NCBI GenBank assembly: GCA_964352785.1
Contig: CAYGTI010000001.1
Span: 124,001 to 188,000, forward strand
Reading direction: 5' to 3'
From: JACOMS01 sp964352785
GTDB lineage: Bacteria > Pseudomonadota > Alphaproteobacteria > Caulobacterales > Maricaulaceae
Length of the DNA stretch: 64,000 nt
In this document: piece after piece, positions 17,248 through 24,441 of the stretch
Layout of the letters: each line of letters starts with the position of its first letter
Position numbering within the stretch: position 1 is the first letter of the stretch
Program-made: the position numbers and the translations under genes
The notes under the pieces: generated by a model
Told to the model about the DNA's origin: nothing
What the model saw: only the letters and a program-made list of their open reading frames with translations
The model's database searches: none

Positions 17248-17874
17248 ATGCACCCCACGCCTTTATTCCGGATTGATGACGCGCAAAAGTCTTTGGCTTT
17301 TGTCGCCGCGCATCCTTTTGCTGCGGTGGTGGTGAATGGCAAAGACAGTCCGGTTACCGCATTAGTGCCTCTTGTACTTGGCGATGACAGCAGCGTGCTC
17401 CTAGGACACGTCGCGCGGGCTAATCCATTTTGGACAGCCGCTCAAAGAACGGCATGTAAAGCCACCGCTATATTTAGCGGTCCTCATGGATATGTCTCGC
17501 CGTCAAGCTACGCCTCAAAGGCGGCTCACGGGAAAACCGTCCCCACTTGGAATTATCTCGCCGTAGAAATACGCGGACATATAAGTGTTGAAACAAATCC
17601 GGCCATGATGGAGCCGTATCTACAAGCGTTAACAGATAAAATGGAGTCGTCCCGCCCGCAGCCTTGGCAAATCTCAGATGCGCCATCAGACTATATCGCT
17701 AAGCTCTCGGCTGCCATTATCGGGTTTCGTATCAATATTGATGACATCATACATGTCGAAAAGCTTAGCCAAAATAAATCACTCCAAGACAGGCGCGGCG
17801 TGATCACAGACTTTAAAAACTCCAAAAACCCTCAAGAACAGGCTCTCGCAGCCGAAATGACATTAGAAGGTTAG
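17248..17874 (+). CDS. PaiB-like FMN-binding protein inside the gcv operon
   Basis: This 208-residue protein belongs to the FMN-binding split-barrel family named after Bacillus PaiB, a negative regulator of protease and sporulation genes. Family landmarks are HPFAAVVVNG near the start, HVARANPFWTAA, ATAIFSGPHGYVSPSSYAS, the strongly conserved TVPTWNYLAVEIRG, and SAAIIGFRINI. No DNA-binding domain is evident, and the biochemical role of such proteins is uncertain. It lies six bases after gcvH and five before gcvPA, so it must be transcribed with the glycine cleavage genes. Members of this fold bind flavin or heme, so an oxidoreductase or repair role near the P protein is one possibility. Confidence 0.85.
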   Translation: MHPTPLFRIDDAQKSLAFVAAHPFAAVVVNGKDSPVTALVPLVLGDDSSVLLGHVARANPFWTAAQRTACKATAIFSGPHGYVSPSSYASKAAHGKTVPTWNYLAVEIRGHISVETNPAMMEPYLQALTDKMESSRPQPWQISDAPSDYIAKLSAAIIGFRINIDDIIHVEKLSQNKSLQDRRGVITDFKNSKNPQEQALAAEMTLEG

Positions 17875-17878
17875 ACCT

Positions 17879-19219
17879 ATGCGTTACCTCCCTCTGAACC
17901 AAAATGACCGCGACGCGATGCTGGATGTCGTCGGCGTTGATAATATCGACGCGCTGTTTAACGACGTGCCGAAAAGCGCGCGGCTCTCAGGCCTGATTGA
18001 TTTGCCAAAACATCAAACAGAAGCGCAGGTCGAGCGGCATATGGCGCGGCTGTCCGCTAAATCCATCTCGGCTGGCTCTGTCCCGTTTTTCTGCGGCGCA
18101 GGCGCGTACAAGCACCACATTCCCGCCACCGTAGACCACCTGATCCAGCGCTCCGAATTTCTCACAGCCTATACGCCGTACCAGCCTGAAATTTCCCAAG
18201 GCACACTCCAGACACTTTTCGAGTTTCAATCTCAAGTCGCGCTTTTAACAGGCATGGATGTCGCCAATGCCTCCATGTATGATGGTTCAACCGCCTGCGC
18301 CGAAGCGGTTGTGATGGCCAAGCGGGTGACCCGCAAAACCAAAGCGATCCTCGCGCCCGGTCTGCACCCGCATTACGCGGCGGCGACCCAGACCGTTTGT
18401 AAAACACTTGATATTTCTATCAACGAAGTCACGCCCAAACCGTCCGCAGATATGTCAGTGCTGGATATGATCACCAACGAAACCGCGTGTGTGGTTGTGC
18501 AGTCTCCTAACGTGTTCGGCGAGATCGTTGACTTAACGCCCATTGCCGAGAAAGCCCACGCCCACAAAGCGCTGCTGATTGCCGTCTTTACCGAAGTCGT
18601 CGCACTCGGCGCGATCAAAAGCCCCGGCGAGCAAGGCGCAGACATTGTGGTCGGCGAAGGGCAAGGCCTTGGCGTCGGTCTTAATTTTGGCGGGCCGCAT
18701 GTCGGCCTATTTGCGTGCCGTCAAAATTTGGTGCGGCAAATGCCGGGCCGGGTCTGCGGCGAGACGGTTGACGCTAATGGCGAGCGCGGATTTGTGCTGA
18801 CATTATCGACACGCGAGCAGCACATCCGCCGCGAGAAAGCCACATCGAATATCTGCACAAACTCCGGGCTTTGTTGCCTCGCATTTACCATTCACATGAC
18901 GCTGCTCGGCGACGCCGGGCTCAAGAAACTGGCCTTACTGAATCACGAAAAAGCCTGTGATCTGGCTGATCAGCTCTCGGCCATTCAGGACGTTGATTTA
19001 ATCACAGATACGTTTTTTAACGAGTTCACTCTGCGCCTTCCCAAGAATGCTAACGATGTGGTCAACGCCCTCGCGGAGAAAGGCATCCTTGGCGGTGTCC
19101 CGGCGTCCCGCATTATTAACGGCGCACATGAGAATTTACTGCTCGTGACCGCAACTGAAACCGCTTCGGATGAGGATATTTCAGAGTATTTTGCCGCTAT
19201 GAAAGAGGTCCTCTCATGA
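17879..19219 (+). CDS. gcvPA: Glycine dehydrogenase (decarboxylating) subunit 1
   Basis: This is the alpha subunit of the two-subunit P protein that decarboxylates glycine on pyridoxal phosphate. The 446-residue chain is the catalytically silent half that shapes the dimer. It shows FFCGAGAYKHHIPATVDHL, FLTAYTPYQPEISQGTLQ, the segment YDGSTACAEAVVMA, and the late TSNICTNSGLCCLAF. The start ATG at 17879 is five bases after the PaiB-like gene. Its last codons overlap the cupin gene by four bases (ATGA), which points to translational coupling. Confidence 0.96.
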   Translation: MRYLPLNQNDRDAMLDVVGVDNIDALFNDVPKSARLSGLIDLPKHQTEAQVERHMARLSAKSISAGSVPFFCGAGAYKHHIPATVDHLIQRSEFLTAYTPYQPEISQGTLQTLFEFQSQVALLTGMDVANASMYDGSTACAEAVVMAKRVTRKTKAILAPGLHPHYAAATQTVCKTLDISINEVTPKPSADMSVLDMITNETACVVVQSPNVFGEIVDLTPIAEKAHAHKALLIAVFTEVVALGAIKSPGEQGADIVVGEGQGLGVGLNFGGPHVGLFACRQNLVRQMPGRVCGETVDANGERGFVLTLSTREQHIRREKATSNICTNSGLCCLAFTIHMTLLGDAGLKKLALLNHEKACDLADQLSAIQDVDLITDTFFNEFTLRLPKNANDVVNALAEKGILGGVPASRIINGAHENLLLVTATETASDEDISEYFAAMKEVLS

Positions 19220-19554
19220 ACGTTATCCGCCAAAAGGTCTGGACTCTGGGCGCGATAAAATCCGAAGTCGGCAAAGATGGACGCCCGTTTCATATCTTCA
19301 TGGATAATGACACCATGACGGCTGAGCTTTACGAACTCGCAGCGGGCAGCGTCGATATGCAGTCACCGCATGATCTTGATGAAATGTATTATGTCATTTC
19401 CGGACGCGCTAGATTCACGGCCGACGGCGTCCAGTCTGACGTCAAACCCGGTGACAGCATTTTTGTCAAAGCCCGTATCGGTCACCGGTTTCACGACATT
19501 ACCGAGGACCTCACGGTTCTCGTCTATTTCTCCAAAAAGGAGCCCATATCATGA
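19216..19554 (+). CDS. Small cupin protein nested between gcvPA and gcvPB
   Basis: This is a 112-residue single-domain cupin. The first cupin motif is visible as SPHDLDEMYYVISGRARF, with histidine and glutamate ligands at about residues 53-58. The second is PGDSIFVKARIGHRFHDI, with histidines near 93 and 96, so a bound metal is likely. The gene overlaps the gcvPA stop by four bases (19216-19219) and the gcvPB start by four bases (19551-19554), both as ATGA. Such a position between the two subunits of one enzyme argues for a role linked to the P protein, but the family gives no substrate. It could be a small enzyme, a sensor or an assembly factor. Confidence 0.85.
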   Translation: MNVIRQKVWTLGAIKSEVGKDGRPFHIFMDNDTMTAELYELAAGSVDMQSPHDLDEMYYVISGRARFTADGVQSDVKPGDSIFVKARIGHRFHDITEDLTVLVYFSKKEPIS

Positions 19555-21131
19555 GCATGAACTCTCAAGGACGTCCGACGTCTCCCGTTGCGGCCAATGA
19601 CGATATTCGCCAATCCGCCTCCGGCAATCACGGCCTTTCCCAAGCTGAAAAACTGATTTTTGAAGTGGGCACTCCGCGGCGCACAGGTGTTGATTTGCCT
19701 GAGCCTAAAAGCCGCGCTTATCGTCTTGGGCCGCATACCCGCACTGGCGAGATCGGCCTGCCGGGCCTGACCGAGCCTGAAACTATGCGCCATTATGTGC
19801 GCCTGTCACAAAAAAACTACGCGATTGATTTGGGCGTCTACCCTCTTGGCTCTTGCACCATGAAGCATAATCCGCGCCTGAATGAAAAGATCGCACGCCT
19901 GCCCGGCTTTGCTGATGTCCATCCGCTCCAGCCCCAAAGCACCGTTCAAGGCGCGCTGGAATTGATGCATCAGCTCTCGCATTGGATCACAACACTGACC
20001 GGGATGCCAGCCGTAGCGCTGACCCCCAAAGCGGGCGCGCACGGCGAGCTTTGCGGCATGATGGCGATCCGCGCGCGCCTCGACGCTGACGGGATGACCC
20101 ACAAACGCCGCGTACTCGTGCCCGAATCGGCCCACGGCACCAACCCGGCCACCGCCGTCCAGTGCGGTTTTACAGTTGATGAAATCCCGGCCAGCGGCAA
20201 TGGCCGCGTCAACTTAGAGGCCCTAAAGGAAAAACTCGGCGAACCGGGGGACACAAACGACGTGGCCGGTATTATGCTCACGAACCCCAATACGTGCGGC
20301 TTGTTTGAGCGCGATATTATCGAGATTGCCGATATGATCCACGCGGTCGGCGGTTATTTTTACTGCGACGGCGCTAATTTTAACGCGCTAGTGGGACGGG
20401 TTCGCCCTGGCGATTTGGGCGTAGACGCCATGCATCTAAACCTGCACAAAACATTCTCCACGCCTCACGGCGGCGGCGGCCCCGGATCCGGTCCGACCGT
20501 TTTGTCGGACGCGCTCAAAGATCATGCGCCTTTGCCTTTTGTGGTCAAAGACGCTGGGGGTTACCGGATCGTTGAGACCGAAGACGGCGAAGGCGCAGCC
20601 AGTTTTGGCCGCATGTGCGCCTTTCATGGCCAAATGGGCATGTATTCGCGCGCGCTGTCCTATATGATGAGTCACGGCTCGGACGGGCTAAAACAGGCCA
20701 CGGAAGATGCAGTTCTAAATGCTAATTATATTCAAGCCTCGCTGGCCGATGTCATGAGCGTCGCCTTCCCCGGCACTTGCATGCACGAAGCTTTGTTTGA
20801 TGATAGTTTTCTCAAAGGCACGGGCATTGAGACCCTCGATTTTGCAAAAGCCATGATCGATGAAGGCTATCACCCGATGACCATGTATTTTCCTTTGGTG
20901 GTTCACGGCGCGATGTTGATCGAACCCACCGAGAGCGAATCCAAAGGAGAACTTGACCGTTTCATCGGTTCTATGCGTAGCCTCGCTGAGCGGGCCAAAG
21001 CGGGTGATGTTGAGAGTTTCAAGTCCGCACCTATACATGCCCCGATGCGCCGATTGGATGAAACGCTGGCGGCGAGAAAACCAGTCTTGCGCTGGCGCGA
21101 GCCGGAGGAAATTACTGACGCAGCGGAGTAA
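19551..21131 (+). CDS. gcvPB: Glycine dehydrogenase (decarboxylating) subunit 2
   Basis: This is the beta subunit of the P protein, which holds the cofactor. The 526-residue chain has the pyridoxal-phosphate lysine at residue 300, in LNLHKTFSTPHGGGGPGSGP. It also carries YPLGSCTMKHNPRLNEK, the substrate pocket HGTNPATA, and NPNTCGLFERDI. The C-terminus SAPIHAPMRRLDETLAARKPVLRW is typical. The start overlaps the cupin stop by four bases. It ends the operon; an inverted repeat element begins 11 bases after its stop. The L protein (dihydrolipoyl dehydrogenase) is not encoded here. Confidence 0.96.
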   Translation: MSMNSQGRPTSPVAANDDIRQSASGNHGLSQAEKLIFEVGTPRRTGVDLPEPKSRAYRLGPHTRTGEIGLPGLTEPETMRHYVRLSQKNYAIDLGVYPLGSCTMKHNPRLNEKIARLPGFADVHPLQPQSTVQGALELMHQLSHWITTLTGMPAVALTPKAGAHGELCGMMAIRARLDADGMTHKRRVLVPESAHGTNPATAVQCGFTVDEIPASGNGRVNLEALKEKLGEPGDTNDVAGIMLTNPNTCGLFERDIIEIADMIHAVGGYFYCDGANFNALVGRVRPGDLGVDAMHLNLHKTFSTPHGGGGPGSGPTVLSDALKDHAPLPFVVKDAGGYRIVETEDGEGAASFGRMCAFHGQMGMYSRALSYMMSHGSDGLKQATEDAVLNANYIQASLADVMSVAFPGTCMHEALFDDSFLKGTGIETLDFAKAMIDEGYHPMTMYFPLVVHGAMLIEPTESESKGELDRFIGSMRSLAERAKAGDVESFKSAPIHAPMRRLDETLAARKPVLRWREPEEITDAAE

Positions 21132-21141
21132 ACAGTCCACA

Positions 21142-21252
21142 TCATTCCGCACGAAGGCGAATCCGGAGATGCGGGATCTCGAAAGGCTTATTGAGAATTC
21201 GAAATTTATAACTTCTGGGTCCCGCATCTACGCTACGCTTCGTGCGGGATGA
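21142..21252. repeat. Palindromic intergenic repeat element A
   Basis: An outer inverted repeat pairs 21142-21156 with 21238-21252 (15 bases, one mismatch). An inner one pairs GATGCGGGA with TCCCGCATC. It ends in GCGGGATGAC, the same kind of terminus as the other two elements in this region. It may act as a transcription terminator or RNA stabiliser after gcvPB. The layout resembles the short palindromic repeats common between genes of alphaproteobacteria. Confidence 0.65.
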
Positions 21253-21327
21253 CGATTTAGCCAGCACTAATGGCCGCGTTGGAGAGCTCTGGCGCGGTGA
21301 ATAGTAGCTTCTGAATTATTGAAAAAT

Positions 21328-21747
21328 CTAATCAGGAATAAGCGCGTCAAAAGATGTTTGATCATGTGCCGGGAACACAGCATGCGGCTTGCTTTTTAAT
21401 GCGCCCGCCTGAAACCCGCCGCCCCACATCCAGCATTTACGCTGCCGCCACGCAAGATAACGCGCATAGAGACGCTCTTGTCTCTCTTCATGCCGCGCCA
21501 AAAGGCGTTTGAGGAAAGCCCGTTTTTCTTCGCGTGTTCCGCCGTGCAAAGCCAGCAAAAGCGTCAATGTCAGGATCAATATATTCCGGGTTTTCGGCCC
21601 ACGCTTTTTGCTAAAACGGGCAAGCAAAACAAGGGCGGCGCTCACAAGAGCCTGAAACAGAGAAGGCCGTCCGGCACTGTCAGTCGCCGCTGTCTTCGCG
21701 GCGTCGCATTTTAAAATGTTATGAAGCTGGCTCTGTGAATATGTCAT
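21328..21747 (-). CDS. Hypothetical protein, possible membrane-anchored, uncertain gene
   Basis: This is an open frame of 139 codons between palindromic elements A and B. The product would have one or two hydrophobic stretches (LFQALVSAALVLLARF and ILILTLTLLLALHG), then a very basic helical part rich in arginine (REEKRAFLKRLLARHEERQERLYARYLAW). I recognise no family. The start would be the ATG at 21747. The lack of a strong ribosome-binding site and the repeat-rich setting keep confidence low. No better gene is visible on either strand in 21253-22007. Confidence 0.4.
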   Translation of the reverse strand: MTYSQSQLHNILKCDAAKTAATDSAGRPSLFQALVSAALVLLARFSKKRGPKTRNILILTLTLLLALHGGTREEKRAFLKRLLARHEERQERLYARYLAWRQRKCWMWGGGFQAGALKSKPHAVFPAHDQTSFDALIPD

Positions 21748-21879
21748 GTTCTGACAATAGGTGCAAAATCAAGAACGTGAATCAGTCTTATACTATTCGC
21801 TGTAAAGCTTTGATTTTGTTGGAACTATACTTGGCAAAAAGTTGGAACGGTCTTCTAGGCGCTGTCATTGACGCCATTG

Positions 21880-21986
21880 TGTCATCCCGGAATTTTCACA
21901 GAAAATATCCGGGACCTCGAGAGATGGAGAGCAATCTGAAGAAGTCCCCTGTCCTCTCGAGATCCCGGATCACGTCCGGGATGACA
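21880..21986. repeat. Palindromic intergenic repeat element B
   Basis: TGTCATCCCGGA at 21880-21891 is the perfect complement of TCCGGGATGACA at 21975-21986. A second nested pair, ATCCGGGACCTCGAGAG with CTCTCGAGATCCCGGAT, has one mismatch in 17. The whole unit could fold into a long two-part hairpin. It lies 22 bases beyond the thiD stop codon, so on the minus strand it would sit at the 3' end of the thiD transcript. Confidence 0.7.
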
Positions 21987-22007
21987 TGTCTGTGGGTTTT
22001 GCGCGTG

Positions 22008-22865
22008 CTATAAACCCTTGAGCGCTGCAAACGGGTTATTCGGGTTAGGCGCATCGTCCTCCTCGGCGCCCATCGCGAGGCCATGATTAAGCGGACCGTT
22101 TCCGCCGCCGAGTTTGGGCGCTGTCCGGATAGCTTCAAACACGAAATCACGTGCGGTGCTGACGGCCTCCTCGAGCGGGACGCCCAGCGCCAATCTCGCT
22201 GCTACTGCGCTCGCAAGTGTGCAGCCCGTCCCGTGCGTGTGACGCGTATGAAGGCGCGGCCCTGTCATCAGGCTGGCCCCGTCTTCGCTGACCAAAACAT
22301 CAACGAGCGTCTTGCCTTTGAGGTGCCCGCCTTTCATTAGCGCCGCATATGCCCCCATCTCCAGTAGCGCTTCACCCGCTTTTGATAAATCACTCATATC
22401 TTCAATTTTAAGTCCTGTGAGAAGCTCTGCTTCGGGCACATTGGGCGTGATCACATCGGCCAGCGGAATGAGTTTGGTTTTCAGCGCCTCGATAGCGGCC
22501 TCTTCCAGAAGCGGGTCACCGGACGTGGCCACCATCACCGGGTCGAGTACAATCAGCGCGTCAATATCGGAAAGTTCCTCGGCAACCACGTCAATAATTT
22601 CGGCGCGGGCCAGCATACCGATCTTGACCACATCCGCGCCAATATCGGACATCACGCTTTGAATTTGCGCCCGTACAAGGTCTGCGGGCATGACTTCCAC
22701 ATGCTGTACGCCCAGCGTATTTTGCGCCGTGACCGCCGTGATAACGCTCGCGCTGTATGCGCCAAACGCCGCACAGGTTTTGATGTCGGCTTGAATACCC
22801 GCCCCGCCCCCGGAGTCAGACCCTGCGATGATAAGGACGCGGCCTATTGTGGGTGTGTTTGTCAT
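22008..22865 (-). CDS. thiD: Hydroxymethylpyrimidine/phosphomethylpyrimidine kinase
   Basis: ThiD phosphorylates hydroxymethylpyrimidine and then its monophosphate, giving the pyrimidine half of thiamine. The protein is a ribokinase-like enzyme of 285 residues. It shows the opening VLIIAGSDSGGGAGIQADIKT, VLDPVMVATSGDPLL, TPNVPEAELLTG, and the anion-hole motif HTHGTGCTLASAVAARLALG. I use the ATG at 22865, because the ten codons before it (MFSFLSQAQF) are not family-like. It is the last gene of the long minus-strand run from tolQ. A repeat element separates it from folP. No thiamine riboswitch was seen upstream. Confidence 0.95.
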   Translation of the reverse strand: MTNTPTIGRVLIIAGSDSGGGAGIQADIKTCAAFGAYSASVITAVTAQNTLGVQHVEVMPADLVRAQIQSVMSDIGADVVKIGMLARAEIIDVVAEELSDIDALIVLDPVMVATSGDPLLEEAAIEALKTKLIPLADVITPNVPEAELLTGLKIEDMSDLSKAGEALLEMGAYAALMKGGHLKGKTLVDVLVSEDGASLMTGPRLHTRHTHGTGCTLASAVAARLALGVPLEEAVSTARDFVFEAIRTAPKLGGGNGPLNHGLAMGAEEDDAPNPNNPFAALKGL

Positions 22866-22940
22866 GAATTGAGCCTGAGATAAGAATGAAAACATCGTTA
22901 TTAAGCGCCATATTGCACCTGATAGGTTACCGGGACAAGC

Positions 22941-23009
22941 CCGGGAATGACGTGGTTGAGAGACTTTATAAACTTATAAACACGCCTTAAGAGAACCCGT
23001 CATTGCCGG
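22941..23009. repeat. Palindromic intergenic repeat element C
   Basis: CCGGGAATGACG at 22941-22952 pairs with CGTCATTGCCGG at 22998-23009, with one mismatch. Two small extra hairpins flank it: CCGGGACAAGCCCGG at 22930-22944 and GCCGGATTTATTCCGGC near 23005-23021. The GTCATTNCCGG terminus relates it to elements A and B. It separates folP from thiD. Confidence 0.6.
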
Positions 23010-23045
23010 ATTTATTCCGGCAATCTACCAACCGACTTTAAGGCA

Positions 23046-23873
23046 TTACTTCGCATCAAAATCCTGCATCGCCTCCCATACCCGCACGGCTTGTACCGTT
23101 TCGCGTACATCATGCACCCGCAAGATAGACGCGCCGTGCTGCACGGACCAGAGCGCCGCGGCGACCGAGCCCCCGAGACGGTCATCAGCGCTGCTCCCGT
23201 CAATGCACCCGATAAAAGATTTACGAGAGGCTCCCATCAATATGGGGCACTCAAGGCTTTGAAGCTCTTGGAGGCGGGCCAGCAGCATGAGGTTATCTTT
23301 TTGGCGTTTACCAAACCCAATACCCGGATCAATGATGATATTTTTGCGCTCTATCCCGGCAAACCCACACGCATCGATGCGCTTGGCGAGCCAGTCTTTA
23401 ACCTCGAACACCGCGTCGCCATATTGGGGATTATCCTGCATAGTATCAGGACTGCCTTGGGCGTGCATAAGGATTACGGGGCATCCAAGATCGGCCGCGA
23501 GGTGTTCGCTGCGCGGATCAAATGTCAGGCCGGACACATCGTTCCAAATATCCGCGCCTGCAAGGATGGCCGCTTCGGCCACATCCGCCTTGCGGGTATC
23601 GATCGAGATTTGCGGCTCTATATCGAAGTCTTTGACGGCCTCTCGCAAAGCCGCGATCACCGGAATCACGCGCTGTAATTCTTCGGCCATAGGAACAAGC
23701 TCAGCGCCCGGACGCGTGCTCTCGCCGCCAATGTCAATAATCTGCGCGCCTTCGTCTATCAGACGCAGCGCCGCTTTAACCGCTACATCCAGATCGATGA
23801 ACTGCCCGCCATCGGAAAAACTATCCGGCGTAACATTGAGGATACCCATGATTTTTGTGCGCGGAAACGTCAT
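23046..23873 (-). CDS. folP: Dihydropteroate synthase
   Basis: FolP joins dihydropterin pyrophosphate and p-aminobenzoate, the folate step blocked by sulfonamides. The 275-residue TIM-barrel protein shows IMGILNVTPDSFSDGGQF, the signature DIGGESTRPGAE, the segment SIDTRKADVAEAA, DVSGLTFDP and HAQGSPDTMQ. DPGIGFGKRQKDN follows, and the late phosphate-binding HDVRETVQAVRV. It follows ftsH on the minus strand, as is usual in alphaproteobacteria, but here an XRE regulator gene stands between them. The usual downstream glmM is absent and thiD is present instead. Confidence 0.96.
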   Translation of the reverse strand: MTFPRTKIMGILNVTPDSFSDGGQFIDLDVAVKAALRLIDEGAQIIDIGGESTRPGAELVPMAEELQRVIPVIAALREAVKDFDIEPQISIDTRKADVAEAAILAGADIWNDVSGLTFDPRSEHLAADLGCPVILMHAQGSPDTMQDNPQYGDAVFEVKDWLAKRIDACGFAGIERKNIIIDPGIGFGKRQKDNLMLLARLQELQSLECPILMGASRKSFIGCIDGSSADDRLGGSVAAALWSVQHGASILRVHDVRETVQAVRVWEAMQDFDAK

Positions 23874-23920
23874 AAACCACAGTTAACTGTTATAGCGTCA
23901 ATGACAAGGGGCCGCTACGG

Positions 23921-24358
23921 CTAGATGCGTTTCCATGTGACAATAGGCACTATGAAACACAGAGCCGTAGCAAAAGTCACGGCGGCTGTTAGGGCTCTGT
24001 ATTCCGAGACGGCTTCGTGAAAATCCGCTGGGCCGCTGAAAATCTGCCACCAGCCAAAACTACAGCCCACCAACCCGGCCGCGCAGCACAGCGCAGCCCC
24101 AGCAGCGGCGCGGTGTTTTCCAAATTTAACTGGATGCGCTTGAGTAAGGTTTTGCGCTGCTGGCAATTGTAAGCTTTCGGGGCTCACATCAAAGGCTGCA
24201 GCAACCGCCTTCCAGCTCTCGATAGAGGCGGATTTAGATTTTTCCATGCGCTGTATGGTGCGGGCGCTAATACCAGAGGCGGCGGCAAGATCATCTTGCG
24301 TCCAGAACCGGGCTTTGCGAAGTGCGATAAGTTTGCCAGAGTTAAATATGTAAGTCAT
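23921..24358 (-). CDS. XRE-type helix-turn-helix regulator with membrane segments
   Basis: This is a 145-residue protein with two parts. Residues 1-65 form a Cro/CI-type helix-turn-helix (LIALRKARFWTQDDLAAASGISARTIQRMEKS). Residues about 80-140 contain two hydrophobic helices, AAAGAALCCAAGLVGCSFGWW and ALTAAVTFATALCFIVPIV. It would therefore be a DNA-binding protein tethered to the inner membrane. The gene lies between ftsH and folP in the same orientation, 47 bases before folP. Its targets are unknown. As a membrane protein beside the FtsH protease gene, it could be an FtsH substrate, which is only inference. Confidence 0.8.
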   Translation of the reverse strand: MTYIFNSGKLIALRKARFWTQDDLAAASGISARTIQRMEKSKSASIESWKAVAAAFDVSPESLQLPAAQNLTQAHPVKFGKHRAAAGAALCCAAGLVGCSFGWWQIFSGPADFHEAVSEYRALTAAVTFATALCFIVPIVTWKRI

Positions 24359-24441
24359 ATTTCTCCCTAATATTTTTCATCCGCTCGCGCCACGACAAAC
24401 ACCTGACAGCGATCAAAAAACCGCAGCCGCGTATTTTTCAT

